From Lachnospiraceae bacterium (GTDB taxonomy: Bacteria; Bacillota; Clostridia; Lachnospirales; Lachnospiraceae), in contig JAILGE010000038.1 in NCBI GenBank assembly GCA_024697065.1, positions 1 to 40,184 on the forward strand: a stretch of 40,184 bases of DNA, in the 5' to 3' direction. The notes beneath the pieces were generated by a model. The model made no database searches and was not told the origin of the DNA. It saw nothing but the letters and a program-made list of their open reading frames with translations. Each line of letters begins with the position of its first letter. The stretch's first letter is position 1. The position numbers were made by a program, and so were the translations under genes. Of this stretch, positions 23,126 to 32,049 are shown piece after piece.

Positions 23126-26100
23126 ATGTTGAAGAATATTTACGAAGAAACCTATAAACAGCTCAGAAATGAGCATGATGCCTGCGGAATCGGAGCAATA
23201 GCCAGCATTGATGGCGAAAAATCTTATGAGATCATGTCAGATGCGCTTTCCATTGTAGAAAAGCTTGAGCACAGGGCAGGAAAGGATGCGAGCGGCAAGG
23301 TAGGTGACGGCGTAGGTATTCTTCTTCAGATCAGTCACAGCTTTTTCAAGAATGTTGCCAAAGATCTTGGGATAAGTATTGGCAGCGCAGGTGAGTATGG
23401 CGTAGGTATGTTTTTCTTCCCTAAGGATCAGATGAAACGTACCTTTGCTATGCGTCTTTTTTCAGTGATCGCGAAAAAGGAAAATATGGAGATACTTGCA
23501 TGGAGAGAAGTTCCGGTATGTCCTGAAATACTCGGAGATCTTGCAAGAGACTCACAGCCTGCAATCTACCAGTGCTTTATAAAGAAGCCTGAGGATCTTG
23601 AAGCGGGAATAGATTTCGACAGAAGACTTTATGTTGTAAGAAGAGAATTTGAGCAGAGTTCGGATGATACTTATGTATGCTCTCTTTCTTCACGTACTAT
23701 TGTTTATAAAGGAATGTTCCTTGTATCGCAGCTTCGTAAGTTCTACCCTGATCTTCAGAGTAAGAATTACAAGACTGCTATCGCTGTGGTTCACTCCAGA
23801 TTTTCAACCAATACAAATCCTTCATGGGAGAAGGCACATCCTTACAGGATGATCGCTCATAACGGTGAGATCAATACCATACGAGGTAATATCGACCGTA
23901 TGCTTGCCAGAGAAGAGACTATGATCAGCAAAGTATTCGAGAAGGATCTGGATAAGATCTATCCCGTTGTACGTGCCGGCGGTTCCGACTCCGCAATGCT
24001 GGACAATACTCTCGAATTCATGTATATGAACGGCATGGATCTTCCTCTTGCGATGATGATCACTATCCCCGAGCCCTGGAAGCATGACGAATATATGGAC
24101 AGGAGCAAGAAGGATTTCTACCATTACTATTCAACAATGATGGAGCCCTGGGACGGTCCTGCGGCTATCCTTTATTCGGATGGCGATATCCTTGGAGCAA
24201 CCCTCGACAGAAACGGACTTCGTCCTTCCAGATATTATGTGACGGACGATAACAGGCTGATACTTGCTTCGGAGGTTGGTGTCCTTGATATCGATCCTGC
24301 ACATATTGTTAAGAAATCAAGACTTGAGCCCGGAAAGATGCTTCTCGTTGATACAAAAGAAAAGAGGATCATCTCAGACGAAGAGCTCAAGAAAACATAT
24401 TCGGAGAGCAAACCTTACGGTGAATGGCTCAATCAGTATCTGACCCCTCTTTCGGGGCTCAAGATACCTAATAAAAAGATAGAGACACATACACAGGAAG
24501 AAAGAAATCGTCTCTATAAAGTATTCGGATATACTTACGAAGATGTAAATAAGGGTATCATCCCCATGGCTGAGAACGGTGTGGAACCCACTGTTTCCAT
24601 GGGACATGATGTTCCTTTAGCTGTGCTTTCAAAGAAGCATCAGCCTCTTTTCAATTACTTTAAACAGCTTTTTGCACAGGTTACCAATCCGCCTATCGAT
24701 TCACTCAGAGAGAAGATAGTTACCGATACTTCCGTATATATCGGATCCGACGGTAATCTTTTGGAGGAAAAGGCAGAAAACTGTCATATGCTTGAGATCA
24801 ATCATCCCATCCTTACCGGAGTTGATATGATCAAGCTCAAACATCTCGATCAGGAAGGCCTTCGCAGTGAGACCATCTCCCTTCTTTTTTATAAAAACAC
24901 ATCGCTGGAGAAGGCCCTTTCTGCTCTCAATGTATCAATAGACAGAGCAATCTCTTCCGGTAAGAACATTCTGATCCTTTCAGACAGAGGTGTGGATGAA
25001 AACCATGTTGCTATTCCCTCACTTCTTGCTGTTTCATCCGTAGAGCAGCATCTGGTTCATACCAAGAAGAGAACGAAGATATCTATAATCGTAGAATCCG
25101 CAGAACCCAGAGATGTAGCTTCCATGGCGCTTCTCCTCGGATTCGGTGCACGTGCGGTCAATCCTTATCTTGCACATGAGTGCATTGCAGAGATGATAGA
25201 TAAGGGCGTTCTTGATAAGGACTATCATACCGCTATCGAAGACTATAACTCGGCTGTACTTAACGGTATCGTTAAGATCGCTGCAAAGATGGGTATCTCC
25301 ACGATACAGTCTTATCAGTCGGCAAGGATCTTTGAAGTAGTAGGTTTGAGCAAAGAGGTCATGGACGCTTACTTTACAGGCGTTGTAAGCCGTGTAGGCG
25401 GTATTGGCATCAAGACCATAGAGGAAGGTATACTTTACAGACATAATCATGCTTTCGATCCTCTTTCGCTGGGCGTGGATACAAGCCTTGATTCCAATGG
25501 TTTCCACGGACTCAGAAGCGGCAGGGATGCTGAGGATCATCTCTATGATCCCAAGACCATCGTTACACTTCAGCGTTCCGTAAGAGAAGGCGATTACAAC
25601 AGATATAAAGAGTACTCCAATATGGTGGATGCTCAGGACAGACCTCACACACTCCGTGGGCTGCTTGATTTTGCACCCGCAGGGGATCCTGTAGATATCA
25701 GTGAAGTTGAATCTGTTGATTCCATAGTAAAGAGATTCAAGACAGGTGCTATGAGTTACGGTTCACTTTCACAGGAAGCACATGAGACACTTGCCATCGC
25801 AATGAACCGTCTTGGCGGAAGATCCAATACCGGTGAAGGCGGTGAGAAGAGAGACCGCTTCGGTACGGAAAAGAACAGTGCTATCAAGCAGGTGGCATCC
25901 GGAAGATTCGGCGTTACAGGCGAGTATCTTGTAAGCGCAAAAGAGATACAGATCAAGATGGCGCAGGGGGCAAAGCCCGGTGAAGGAGGACATCTTCCCG
26001 GCAAGAAAGTTTATCCGTGGGTTGCGGATACAAGATTCTCAACTCCGGGTATAGCTCTTATCTCACCTCCGCCTCATCATGATATTTACTCCATCGAGGA

Positions 26101-27676
26101 TCTGGCACAGCTTATCTATGATCTTAAGAATGCCAACAGAGATGCAAGGATCAATGTTAAGCTTGTTTCGGAATCAGGCGTAGGAACCATCGCTTCCGGC
26201 GTTGCCAAGGCGGGTGCGCAGGTAATCCTTATCTCCGGATATGACGGAGGAACAGGTGCGGCTCCCGCAAGCAGTGTTCACCATGCGGGACTTCCCTGGG
26301 AGCTCGGCGTGGTTGAAGCGCACAGATCTCTTATAAGTAACGGCCTCAGAAACCGTGTGGCTATAGAGACTGACGGTAAGCTTATGACAGGAAGAGATGT
26401 TGCCATCGCAGCACTTCTCGGTGCCGAGGAGTTCGGATTCGCCACAGCTCCTCTCGTATGTATGGGCTGCATGATGATGAGAGTGTGCTCCAAGGATACA
26501 TGTCCTGCAGGTATTGCTACACAGAATAAGGAACTCAGAAAGAGATTTGCAGGTAAGCCTGAGCATGTAATGAATTTCATGAAGTTCGTTGCCGAAGAAC
26601 TCAGAGAGATCATGGCAAGCCTCGGAATCAGAACAGTTGAAGAAATGGTCGGAAGAAGTGATCTGCTCATAAAGCGTAAGAACATGATCACCGATCGTGC
26701 CGATATGGTTGATCTCAGCTATATCTTAAACAGCGAATATGCAGGAGCTGCCGACAGTCACTTTGATCCTGATCATTTGTACGATTTCAGATTAAAGGAT
26801 ACTCCGGATATGAAGAAGCTTCTTCCGTACTTCGAAAAAGCCATCAGCAAGAAGAGTGCTGTCAAGGATGCTATATCCATTAATGTATCCAGTACAGACA
26901 GATCCTTCGGAACGATACTCGGATCCGAGATCACCAAGAGATTCAAGGGGAATGAGATCAATGATCTTAAGGATGACATGTACAGAGTAGAGGCTTTTGG
27001 CGGAGGCGGACAGTCCTTCGGTGCGTTCATACCCAAGGGACTTACGATAAAGCTTTTCGGTGATGCCAATGACGGACTCGGAAAGGGATTATCCGGCGGA
27101 AAGATAGTAGTTGTTCCTCCCAAGGGAGCCAAGTACGAAGCGGATAAGAATATCATAGTAGGTAACGTTGCTCTTTACGGTGCCACATCCGGAACCGCAT
27201 ACATCTGCGGTATAGCGGGTGAAAGATTCTTAGTAAGGAATTCCGGAGCAACGGCAGTATCAGAAGGATGCGGTGACCACGGTCTCGAGTATATGACCGG
27301 AGGAAAAGCGGTAATCCTCGGATCCACAGGTAAGAACTTCGCGGCAGGTATGAGTGGTGGTGTTGCATATGTTCTTGATGAAGATCACAGCCTTTACAAG
27401 AATATCAATAAGGAAATGGTAAGCTACGCTGCAGTTACGGATAAATACGATATCGCAGAATTAAAGGAGCTTATCAGTGATTATAAAGATGCTACATCAT
27501 CCGCAAAAGCTGCTTACATCCTGGAACACTTCGATGAGATGATCAAAGATTTCAAGAAGGTTATTCCTAACGGATACAGCAAGATGCTCAGACTGATCTC
27601 CAAGTATGAAGCACAGGGGATCGAATATGATCTTGCGGTACAGGAAGCATTTGAAGATATGTCAGCAGATCAGTGA
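23126..27676 (+). CDS. gltB: Glutamate synthase large subunit
   Basis: 1516 residues, full length for the alpha subunit. A 19-residue propeptide precedes Cys20 in H-D-A-C20-G-I-G-A, which becomes the N-terminal glutaminase nucleophile after processing. The amidotransferase domain (20-400) is followed by the central domain, the FMN/2-oxoglutarate synthase domain (R-F-K-T-G-A-M-S-Y-G-S-L-S near 870, G-Y-D-G-G-T-G-A-A-P), the 3Fe-4S cysteines in C-M-M-M-R-V-C-S-K-D-T-C, and the C-terminal beta-helix (G-A-T-S-G-T-A, G-G-K-A-V-I-L-G). It makes two glutamates from glutamine and 2-oxoglutarate. Electrons come from the gltD product, 32 nt downstream. Confidence 0.97.
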   Translation: MLKNIYEETYKQLRNEHDACGIGAIASIDGEKSYEIMSDALSIVEKLEHRAGKDASGKVGDGVGILLQISHSFFKNVAKDLGISIGSAGEYGVGMFFFPKDQMKRTFAMRLFSVIAKKENMEILAWREVPVCPEILGDLARDSQPAIYQCFIKKPEDLEAGIDFDRRLYVVRREFEQSSDDTYVCSLSSRTIVYKGMFLVSQLRKFYPDLQSKNYKTAIAVVHSRFSTNTNPSWEKAHPYRMIAHNGEINTIRGNIDRMLAREETMISKVFEKDLDKIYPVVRAGGSDSAMLDNTLEFMYMNGMDLPLAMMITIPEPWKHDEYMDRSKKDFYHYYSTMMEPWDGPAAILYSDGDILGATLDRNGLRPSRYYVTDDNRLILASEVGVLDIDPAHIVKKSRLEPGKMLLVDTKEKRIISDEELKKTYSESKPYGEWLNQYLTPLSGLKIPNKKIETHTQEERNRLYKVFGYTYEDVNKGIIPMAENGVEPTVSMGHDVPLAVLSKKHQPLFNYFKQLFAQVTNPPIDSLREKIVTDTSVYIGSDGNLLEEKAENCHMLEINHPILTGVDMIKLKHLDQEGLRSETISLLFYKNTSLEKALSALNVSIDRAISSGKNILILSDRGVDENHVAIPSLLAVSSVEQHLVHTKKRTKISIIVESAEPRDVASMALLLGFGARAVNPYLAHECIAEMIDKGVLDKDYHTAIEDYNSAVLNGIVKIAAKMGISTIQSYQSARIFEVVGLSKEVMDAYFTGVVSRVGGIGIKTIEEGILYRHNHAFDPLSLGVDTSLDSNGFHGLRSGRDAEDHLYDPKTIVTLQRSVREGDYNRYKEYSNMVDAQDRPHTLRGLLDFAPAGDPVDISEVESVDSIVKRFKTGAMSYGSLSQEAHETLAIAMNRLGGRSNTGEGGEKRDRFGTEKNSAIKQVASGRFGVTGEYLVSAKEIQIKMAQGAKPGEGGHLPGKKVYPWVADTRFSTPGIALISPPPHHDIYSIEDLAQLIYDLKNANRDARINVKLVSESGVGTIASGVAKAGAQVILISGYDGGTGAAPASSVHHAGLPWELGVVEAHRSLISNGLRNRVAIETDGKLMTGRDVAIAALLGAEEFGFATAPLVCMGCMMMRVCSKDTCPAGIATQNKELRKRFAGKPEHVMNFMKFVAEELREIMASLGIRTVEEMVGRSDLLIKRKNMITDRADMVDLSYILNSEYAGAADSHFDPDHLYDFRLKDTPDMKKLLPYFEKAISKKSAVKDAISINVSSTDRSFGTILGSEITKRFKGNEINDLKDDMYRVEAFGGGGQSFGAFIPKGLTIKLFGDANDGLGKGLSGGKIVVVPPKGAKYEADKNIIVGNVALYGATSGTAYICGIAGERFLVRNSGATAVSEGCGDHGLEYMTGGKAVILGSTGKNFAAGMSGGVAYVLDEDHSLYKNINKEMVSYAAVTDKYDIAELKELISDYKDATSSAKAAYILEHFDEMIKDFKKVIPNGYSKMLRLISKYEAQGIEYDLAVQEAFEDMSADQ

Positions 27677-27708
27677 GAATAAATACCTTAACGAAGGAGG
27701 CTTAAGCC

Positions 27709-29205
27709 GTGGGCAAGGCAACAGGTTTTATGGAATATGAGAGAAAGGAAAATCTTCGTATTCCTCCGAAAGAAAGAATAAAAAATTTCAGAGAATTCTA
27801 TAAAGATATACCCGTAGAGGAGAGAAGAAGACAGGGAGCAAGGTGCATGGATTGCGGTGTGCCTTTCTGTCAGTCTGCGATGGCGCTTGACGGTATGGTC
27901 ACCGGCTGTCCGCTGCACAATCTCATTCCGGAGTGGAATGAACAGATTTATAAAGAAAATGACAGACAGGCTTTCATGAGGCTGAGTAAGACAAGCAATT
28001 TCCCCGAATTCACGGGAAGAGTATGTCCCGCATTGTGTGAAAAGGCTTGTATCAATGGAGAACATGGCAATCCCGTTACTATCCATGATAATGAGAGATA
28101 TATCATCGAGCAGGCTTACGCAAAGGGATACATCAAGCCGGTGATCCCTCAGGTAAGGAGCGGCAAGAGAGTTGCTGTCATCGGAAGCGGGCCTTCCGGA
28201 CTTGCTGTTGCCGATACGCTCAATCACCGCGGCCACAATGTGGAAGTCTTTGAGAGAGAAGACAGGATAGGCGGACTTCTTATGTATGGTATCCCCAACA
28301 TGAAGCTTGATAAATCTGTTATCGCAAGAAGACAGAAGCTCATGGAAGAAGAGGGTGTCGTATTCCATACCGGTGTAAATGTAGGCGTTGATATTACAGC
28401 ATCAGATCTGAAAAATAAGTTTGATGCAGTTGTATTATGCTGCGGCGCCAAGAATGCAAGAGGGCTGAACGGTCTTGAAGCTAAAGGCGATAACGGTATC
28501 TGGTTTGCGGTTGATTTCTTAAAGTCAACTACCAAAGCTCTTCTTAACGGCCCGTTTGTCGAAAAGAGTGTGGAAGAGCTGGAAAAGAACGGCGGATTTG
28601 TTTCTGCCAAGGGGAAGCATGTTGTTATCGTAGGAGGCGGTGATACCGGCAATGACTGTATTGGTACATGCGTTAGACACGGCGCGGCTTCCGTTACGGC
28701 ACTAGAGATGATGCCGGAGCCTCCCAAGGAAAGAAAAGCTTCCAACCCCTGGCCCCAGTGGCCCAAGATCCTGAAAACGGATTATGGTCACGAAGAAGCT
28801 GCATATGTATATGGAAATGATCCCAGAATCTTCGAGACCACGGTTAAGGAAGGTCATTATGATAAGGCCGGTCATCTCAAAGAGATCGTTATTTCAAAAG
28901 TGGCTTTCAAGGATGGCAAGCTTGAACTTGTAAAGGGAAGTGAGAAGACTATCCCCTGTGAACTGCTCCTGATAGCGGCAGGATTTGTCGGATGTGAGAA
29001 GTACGTTCCCGATAATTTTGGCGTTACATTATCTCAGCGAAATACTGTTCAGACGGAAGCAGATCATTATGCTTCTTCGGTCAAAGGGGTATTTACTGCC
29101 GGAGATATGCACAGAGGGCAGTCGCTTGTGGTATGGGGCGTTGCCGAAGGCAGAGCCTGTGCAAGGGAAGTGGATGAGTACCTTATGGGATATTCCAATC
29201 TGTAA
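27709..29205 (+). CDS. gltD: Glutamate synthase small subunit
   Basis: 498 residues with a GTG start at 27709, 8 nt after GAAGGAGG. N-terminal cysteines for two 4Fe-4S clusters are seen in A-R-C-M-D-C-G-V-P-F-C, V-T-G-C-P-L-H-N and R-V-C-P-A-L-C-E-K-A-C. The FAD-binding fold starts at G-S-G-P-S-G-L-A and the NADPH-binding fold at G-G-G-D-T-G-N-D-C, with a final G-D-M-H-R-G-Q-S-L-V-V-W FAD segment. It passes electrons from NADPH through FAD and the clusters to the large subunit. A terminator at 29276 ends the amt-glnN-gltB-gltD operon. Confidence 0.97.
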   Translation: MGKATGFMEYERKENLRIPPKERIKNFREFYKDIPVEERRRQGARCMDCGVPFCQSAMALDGMVTGCPLHNLIPEWNEQIYKENDRQAFMRLSKTSNFPEFTGRVCPALCEKACINGEHGNPVTIHDNERYIIEQAYAKGYIKPVIPQVRSGKRVAVIGSGPSGLAVADTLNHRGHNVEVFEREDRIGGLLMYGIPNMKLDKSVIARRQKLMEEEGVVFHTGVNVGVDITASDLKNKFDAVVLCCGAKNARGLNGLEAKGDNGIWFAVDFLKSTTKALLNGPFVEKSVEELEKNGGFVSAKGKHVVIVGGGDTGNDCIGTCVRHGAASVTALEMMPEPPKERKASNPWPQWPKILKTDYGHEEAAYVYGNDPRIFETTVKEGHYDKAGHLKEIVISKVAFKDGKLELVKGSEKTIPCELLLIAAGFVGCEKYVPDNFGVTLSQRNTVQTEADHYASSVKGVFTAGDMHRGQSLVVWGVAEGRACAREVDEYLMGYSNL

Positions 29206-29275
29206 GAAGTCAAAAGATGCCGGCAGACGGCCCTGTTTGTCGGACAGACTTCGGAGTACAGATAAATGTTTGGTT

Positions 29276-29311
29276 AAAAAAGTGGCAGACTTAAGGATCT
29301 GTCGCTTTTTT
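29276..29311 (+). terminator. Intrinsic terminator of the amt-glnN-gltBD operon
   Basis: AAAAAAGTGGCAGA (29276-29289) pairs with TCTGTCGCTTTTTT (29298-29311) over 14 positions including two wobbles, with an 8-nt loop and a six-T tail. It lies 70 nt after the gltD stop. Confidence 0.88.
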
Positions 29312-29448
29312 GCTTGGGAAAGAGGCTTTTTAAAGGCGGGTCACATCAGTCTGAATATGTATTCCGTGGCGGTCTGTGTGATTGATTTGAACCCGTCTAT
29401 ATGCTAAACTTTATAGCACTTGATGATCATAGGGGAAAGGGGGCTCAA

Positions 29449-30504
29449 ATGACTTACAAGCGTATTTTTATCGGGATCGTTTTGGCGATCATGTTTTTTG
29501 TTACGGTGCCTTTTTCAGGTGGAAAAGTACAGGCCGGTGATATATCGTGTATTTTTAATGCTGCATATTATGCCGCTGTAAATCCGGATCTGGCTGCGAT
29601 CTACGGTAATGATGAGAGAGCTCTGCTGACCCATTTTGAGAACTACGGAATGGCTGAGGGCAGACGGGGAAGTGCCGAGTTTGATGTTGTATTCTATATA
29701 AATACAAACCCCGATCTGGTGGCTGTATTCGGTTCGGATCTGAAGAGCTATTATCTTCATTATATGAACAGCGGTAAGGCCGAAGGCAGGAGAGGATGCG
29801 AGGCAGCAGGCGTGGATCCCGTAGTGGATCTGGCAAATGCAGACTCCGTAACGCTTACCATGATGACGAAAGGGTACTCTCAATACCTGCCTCACAGAAT
29901 AGGGTATATTCCCAATTTCCCGGGAGTCTTTGATCTTTATCCGGGATATGTACCTGCATATAATGGGCCGGGAACGGAATACGGTATAGGAATGTGTGTT
30001 GGAGGAGATTTCATCCAGCCTGCAAGGATAGTAAACGGTTGGGCTGCCATTACATTGAAAGGCCAAACCTACTATATAAATGAAAATGATCTTGAGCAGA
30101 ATTACAGACAGACCGCAGGTCTTGCGATGCAGATCCTTCCCGGGATCGTGGGAAACAGGATCAGTGATAAGGATAAGATACAGGCAGTACATGATTGGAT
30201 GTGCAACAACTATTGCTATGATTATTCTTTAAACAGTGATAACGGTTATGAGATACTGGTAACGGGAACAGGGACCTGTGAGGCTTATTCGGAAGCCTTC
30301 GATCTGTTCATGGGGCTGTTGGACATTCCCTGCGTACTTGTCAGGGGTGACGGAAACGGCGGATATCATGCATGGAACAGAGTAGTGGCAGACGGAGAAT
30401 TGCTTGAGATAGATGTTACATGGGATGACCAGCAGGGATGGATAGCAAGAGATTGGTTTCTCAAACCGTCTCTCAGCGGTCATGTTGAAGAAGATTACAG
30501 ATAA
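29449..30504 (+). CDS. Secreted transglutaminase-like cysteine protein with two N-terminal repeats
   Basis: 351 residues from ATG 29449, which has GGGAAAGGGGG upstream; a frame start at 29401 lacks this. Residues 1-29 are a signal peptide ending V-Q-A. Two similar repeats follow (about 36-73 and 78-115): F..AYYA..NPDL...YG.D...L..HF...G.AEGR.G, a wall-associated repeat type common in Lachnospiraceae. Residues about 180-215 could be SH3-like. The transglutaminase core has C277 (T-G-T-C-E-A-Y), H307 (Y-H-A-W-N) and D322 (I-D-V-T-W-D), a complete triad. It may cleave or cross-link peptides at the cell surface. It lies 6 nt before the arginine decarboxylase gene, perhaps by chance. Confidence 0.82.
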   Translation: MTYKRIFIGIVLAIMFFVTVPFSGGKVQAGDISCIFNAAYYAAVNPDLAAIYGNDERALLTHFENYGMAEGRRGSAEFDVVFYINTNPDLVAVFGSDLKSYYLHYMNSGKAEGRRGCEAAGVDPVVDLANADSVTLTMMTKGYSQYLPHRIGYIPNFPGVFDLYPGYVPAYNGPGTEYGIGMCVGGDFIQPARIVNGWAAITLKGQTYYINENDLEQNYRQTAGLAMQILPGIVGNRISDKDKIQAVHDWMCNNYCYDYSLNSDNGYEILVTGTGTCEAYSEAFDLFMGLLDIPCVLVRGDGNGGYHAWNRVVADGELLEIDVTWDDQQGWIARDWFLKPSLSGHVEEDYR

Positions 30505-30510
30505 GAAAAG

Positions 30511-31971
30511 ATGAACATTGAAAGACAGCAGCGTGCGCCGGTTTGCGAGGCGCTTGAACGTTTCAGAAAGAAGAGAGTAGTTCCGTTTGACGTTCCGGGA
30601 CATAAGAGAGGACGCGGTAATCCGGAACTGACATCCATGCTGGGGCAGCAGTGCGTAGGCATTGATGTTAACAGTATGAAGCCTTTGGATAATCTGTGTA
30701 ATCCGGTGTCGGTGATCGCTGAAGCGGAAGATCTGATGGCAGATGCCTTCGGCGCTGCTCATGCTTTTTTGATGGTGGGAGGAACTACCAGTGCCGTTCA
30801 GGCAATGGTTCTTTCCGTATGTAAAGCCGGAGACAAGATCATAGTTCCCAGAAACGTTCATAAGAGCGTGATCAATGCACTGATCCTTTGCGGAGCGGTG
30901 CCTGTTTACGTTAAGCTCAAGATCCATCCTGTTATCGGGGTGGCTCTCGGCATGGAGGTTGATGCTCTTAAGGAAGCTATCAAAGATAATCCGGATGCCA
31001 AGGCTGTTCTTATCAACAATCCTACTTATTACGGAATTTGCTCCAATCTTACGGAGCTTACGAAGATAGCACATGAGCACGGAATTAAGGTTTTGTGTGA
31101 TGAAGCACACGGAACACAGCTTTATTTTGCGGAGGGACTGCCTGTTGCAGGCATGAAAGCCGGGGCTGATATGGCTGCCATCTCCATGCATAAGTCCGGG
31201 GGAAGTCTTACGCAGAGCTCGGTTCTTCTCCTTGGTGAGAATATGGACCGCGCTTATGTCAGACAGATCATAAATCTGATACAGACCACATCTGCAAGTT
31301 ATCTGCTTTTATCAAGTCTGGATATAAGCCGCAGGAATCTGGCGCTCAGAGGAAGAGCATCCTTTGGAAAAGTCATTGAGATGAGTGAATATGCAAGAGA
31401 AGAGATCAACGCCATCGGAGATTACTACGCATACGGCAAAGAGCTCATCGACGGTGAGAGTGTATACGATTTCGATGTGACAAAGCTCTGCATCTTTACC
31501 AAGCCCATCGGACTCACGGGAATAGAAGTATATGACCTGTTGCGCGATGAATATGACATACAGATGGAATTCGGTGATATAGGAACCATAATGGCATATA
31601 TATCTATAGGTGACAGGATGCAGGATATAGAGAGACTTGTGGGTGCGCTTACGGATATACGAAGACTTTATAAGCGCGACAAGGAAGAGCTTAGTTACGT
31701 GGATTCTGTTATCCCCAAAGTAGTATGCTCGCCGCAGGAGTCATTCTATGCGCCTAAGGTAACGCTTCCAATCCGGGAAACTGCGGGACGCGTATGCGGA
31801 GAGTCGGTAATGTGCTATCCGCCCGGAATCCCTATCCTTACACCCGGTGAGCAGATCACTGAAGAGATCATCGGACATATTCTTTATGCAAGAGAAAAAG
31901 GATGCAGCCTGCAGGGTATGGCTGATCCAAATGCGGATCATCTTCAGGTGCTTGAAGGTATCAAGAGCTGA
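30511..31971 (+). CDS. speA: Arginine decarboxylase, aspartate-aminotransferase-fold (SpeA/YaaO type)
   Basis: 486 residues, the short wingless form found in Bacillus (SpeA). P-F-D-V-P-G-H-K-R-G-R-G near residue 25, G-G-T-T-S-A-V-Q for PLP phosphate, D198-E-A-H with the ring-binding Asp, and K228 in S-M-H-K-S-G-G-S as Schiff-base lysine. The family acts on arginine, lysine or ornithine; the downstream agmatine deiminase and carbamoylputrescine amidase make arginine the likely substrate, giving agmatine and CO2. The ribosome site is weak, and the start lies 6 nt after the preceding stop. It is the first step of the polyamine cluster. Confidence 0.88.
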   Translation: MNIERQQRAPVCEALERFRKKRVVPFDVPGHKRGRGNPELTSMLGQQCVGIDVNSMKPLDNLCNPVSVIAEAEDLMADAFGAAHAFLMVGGTTSAVQAMVLSVCKAGDKIIVPRNVHKSVINALILCGAVPVYVKLKIHPVIGVALGMEVDALKEAIKDNPDAKAVLINNPTYYGICSNLTELTKIAHEHGIKVLCDEAHGTQLYFAEGLPVAGMKAGADMAAISMHKSGGSLTQSSVLLLGENMDRAYVRQIINLIQTTSASYLLLSSLDISRRNLALRGRASFGKVIEMSEYAREEINAIGDYYAYGKELIDGESVYDFDVTKLCIFTKPIGLTGIEVYDLLRDEYDIQMEFGDIGTIMAYISIGDRMQDIERLVGALTDIRRLYKRDKEELSYVDSVIPKVVCSPQESFYAPKVTLPIRETAGRVCGESVMCYPPGIPILTPGEQITEEIIGHILYAREKGCSLQGMADPNADHLQVLEGIKS

Positions 31972-31992
31972 AGAGCTTTCCTTTATAACCGG

Positions 31993-32029
31993 AATTGGTG
32001 AGAACAGAGAATCATAACATTCACCAATT
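31993..32029. repeat. Interrupted inverted repeat before the speE-like gene
   Basis: AATTGGTGA (31993-32001) and TCACCAATT (32021-32029) are perfect 9-bp inverted arms with a 19-nt spacer, in the 78-bp gap between speA and the SpeE-like gene. It may be an mRNA hairpin or a regulator site controlling the rest of the polyamine genes. Confidence 0.45.
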
Positions 32030-32049
32030 ATCTTCGTGGAGGTTGATAA

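Noticed and set aside
30229-31191. Long open frame on the minus strand (about 320 codons) opposite the arginine decarboxylase gene
   Set aside because: Antisense shadow of strongly supported coding sequences; no ribosome site, no domain, Cys/His/Ser-rich composition typical of reverse frames.
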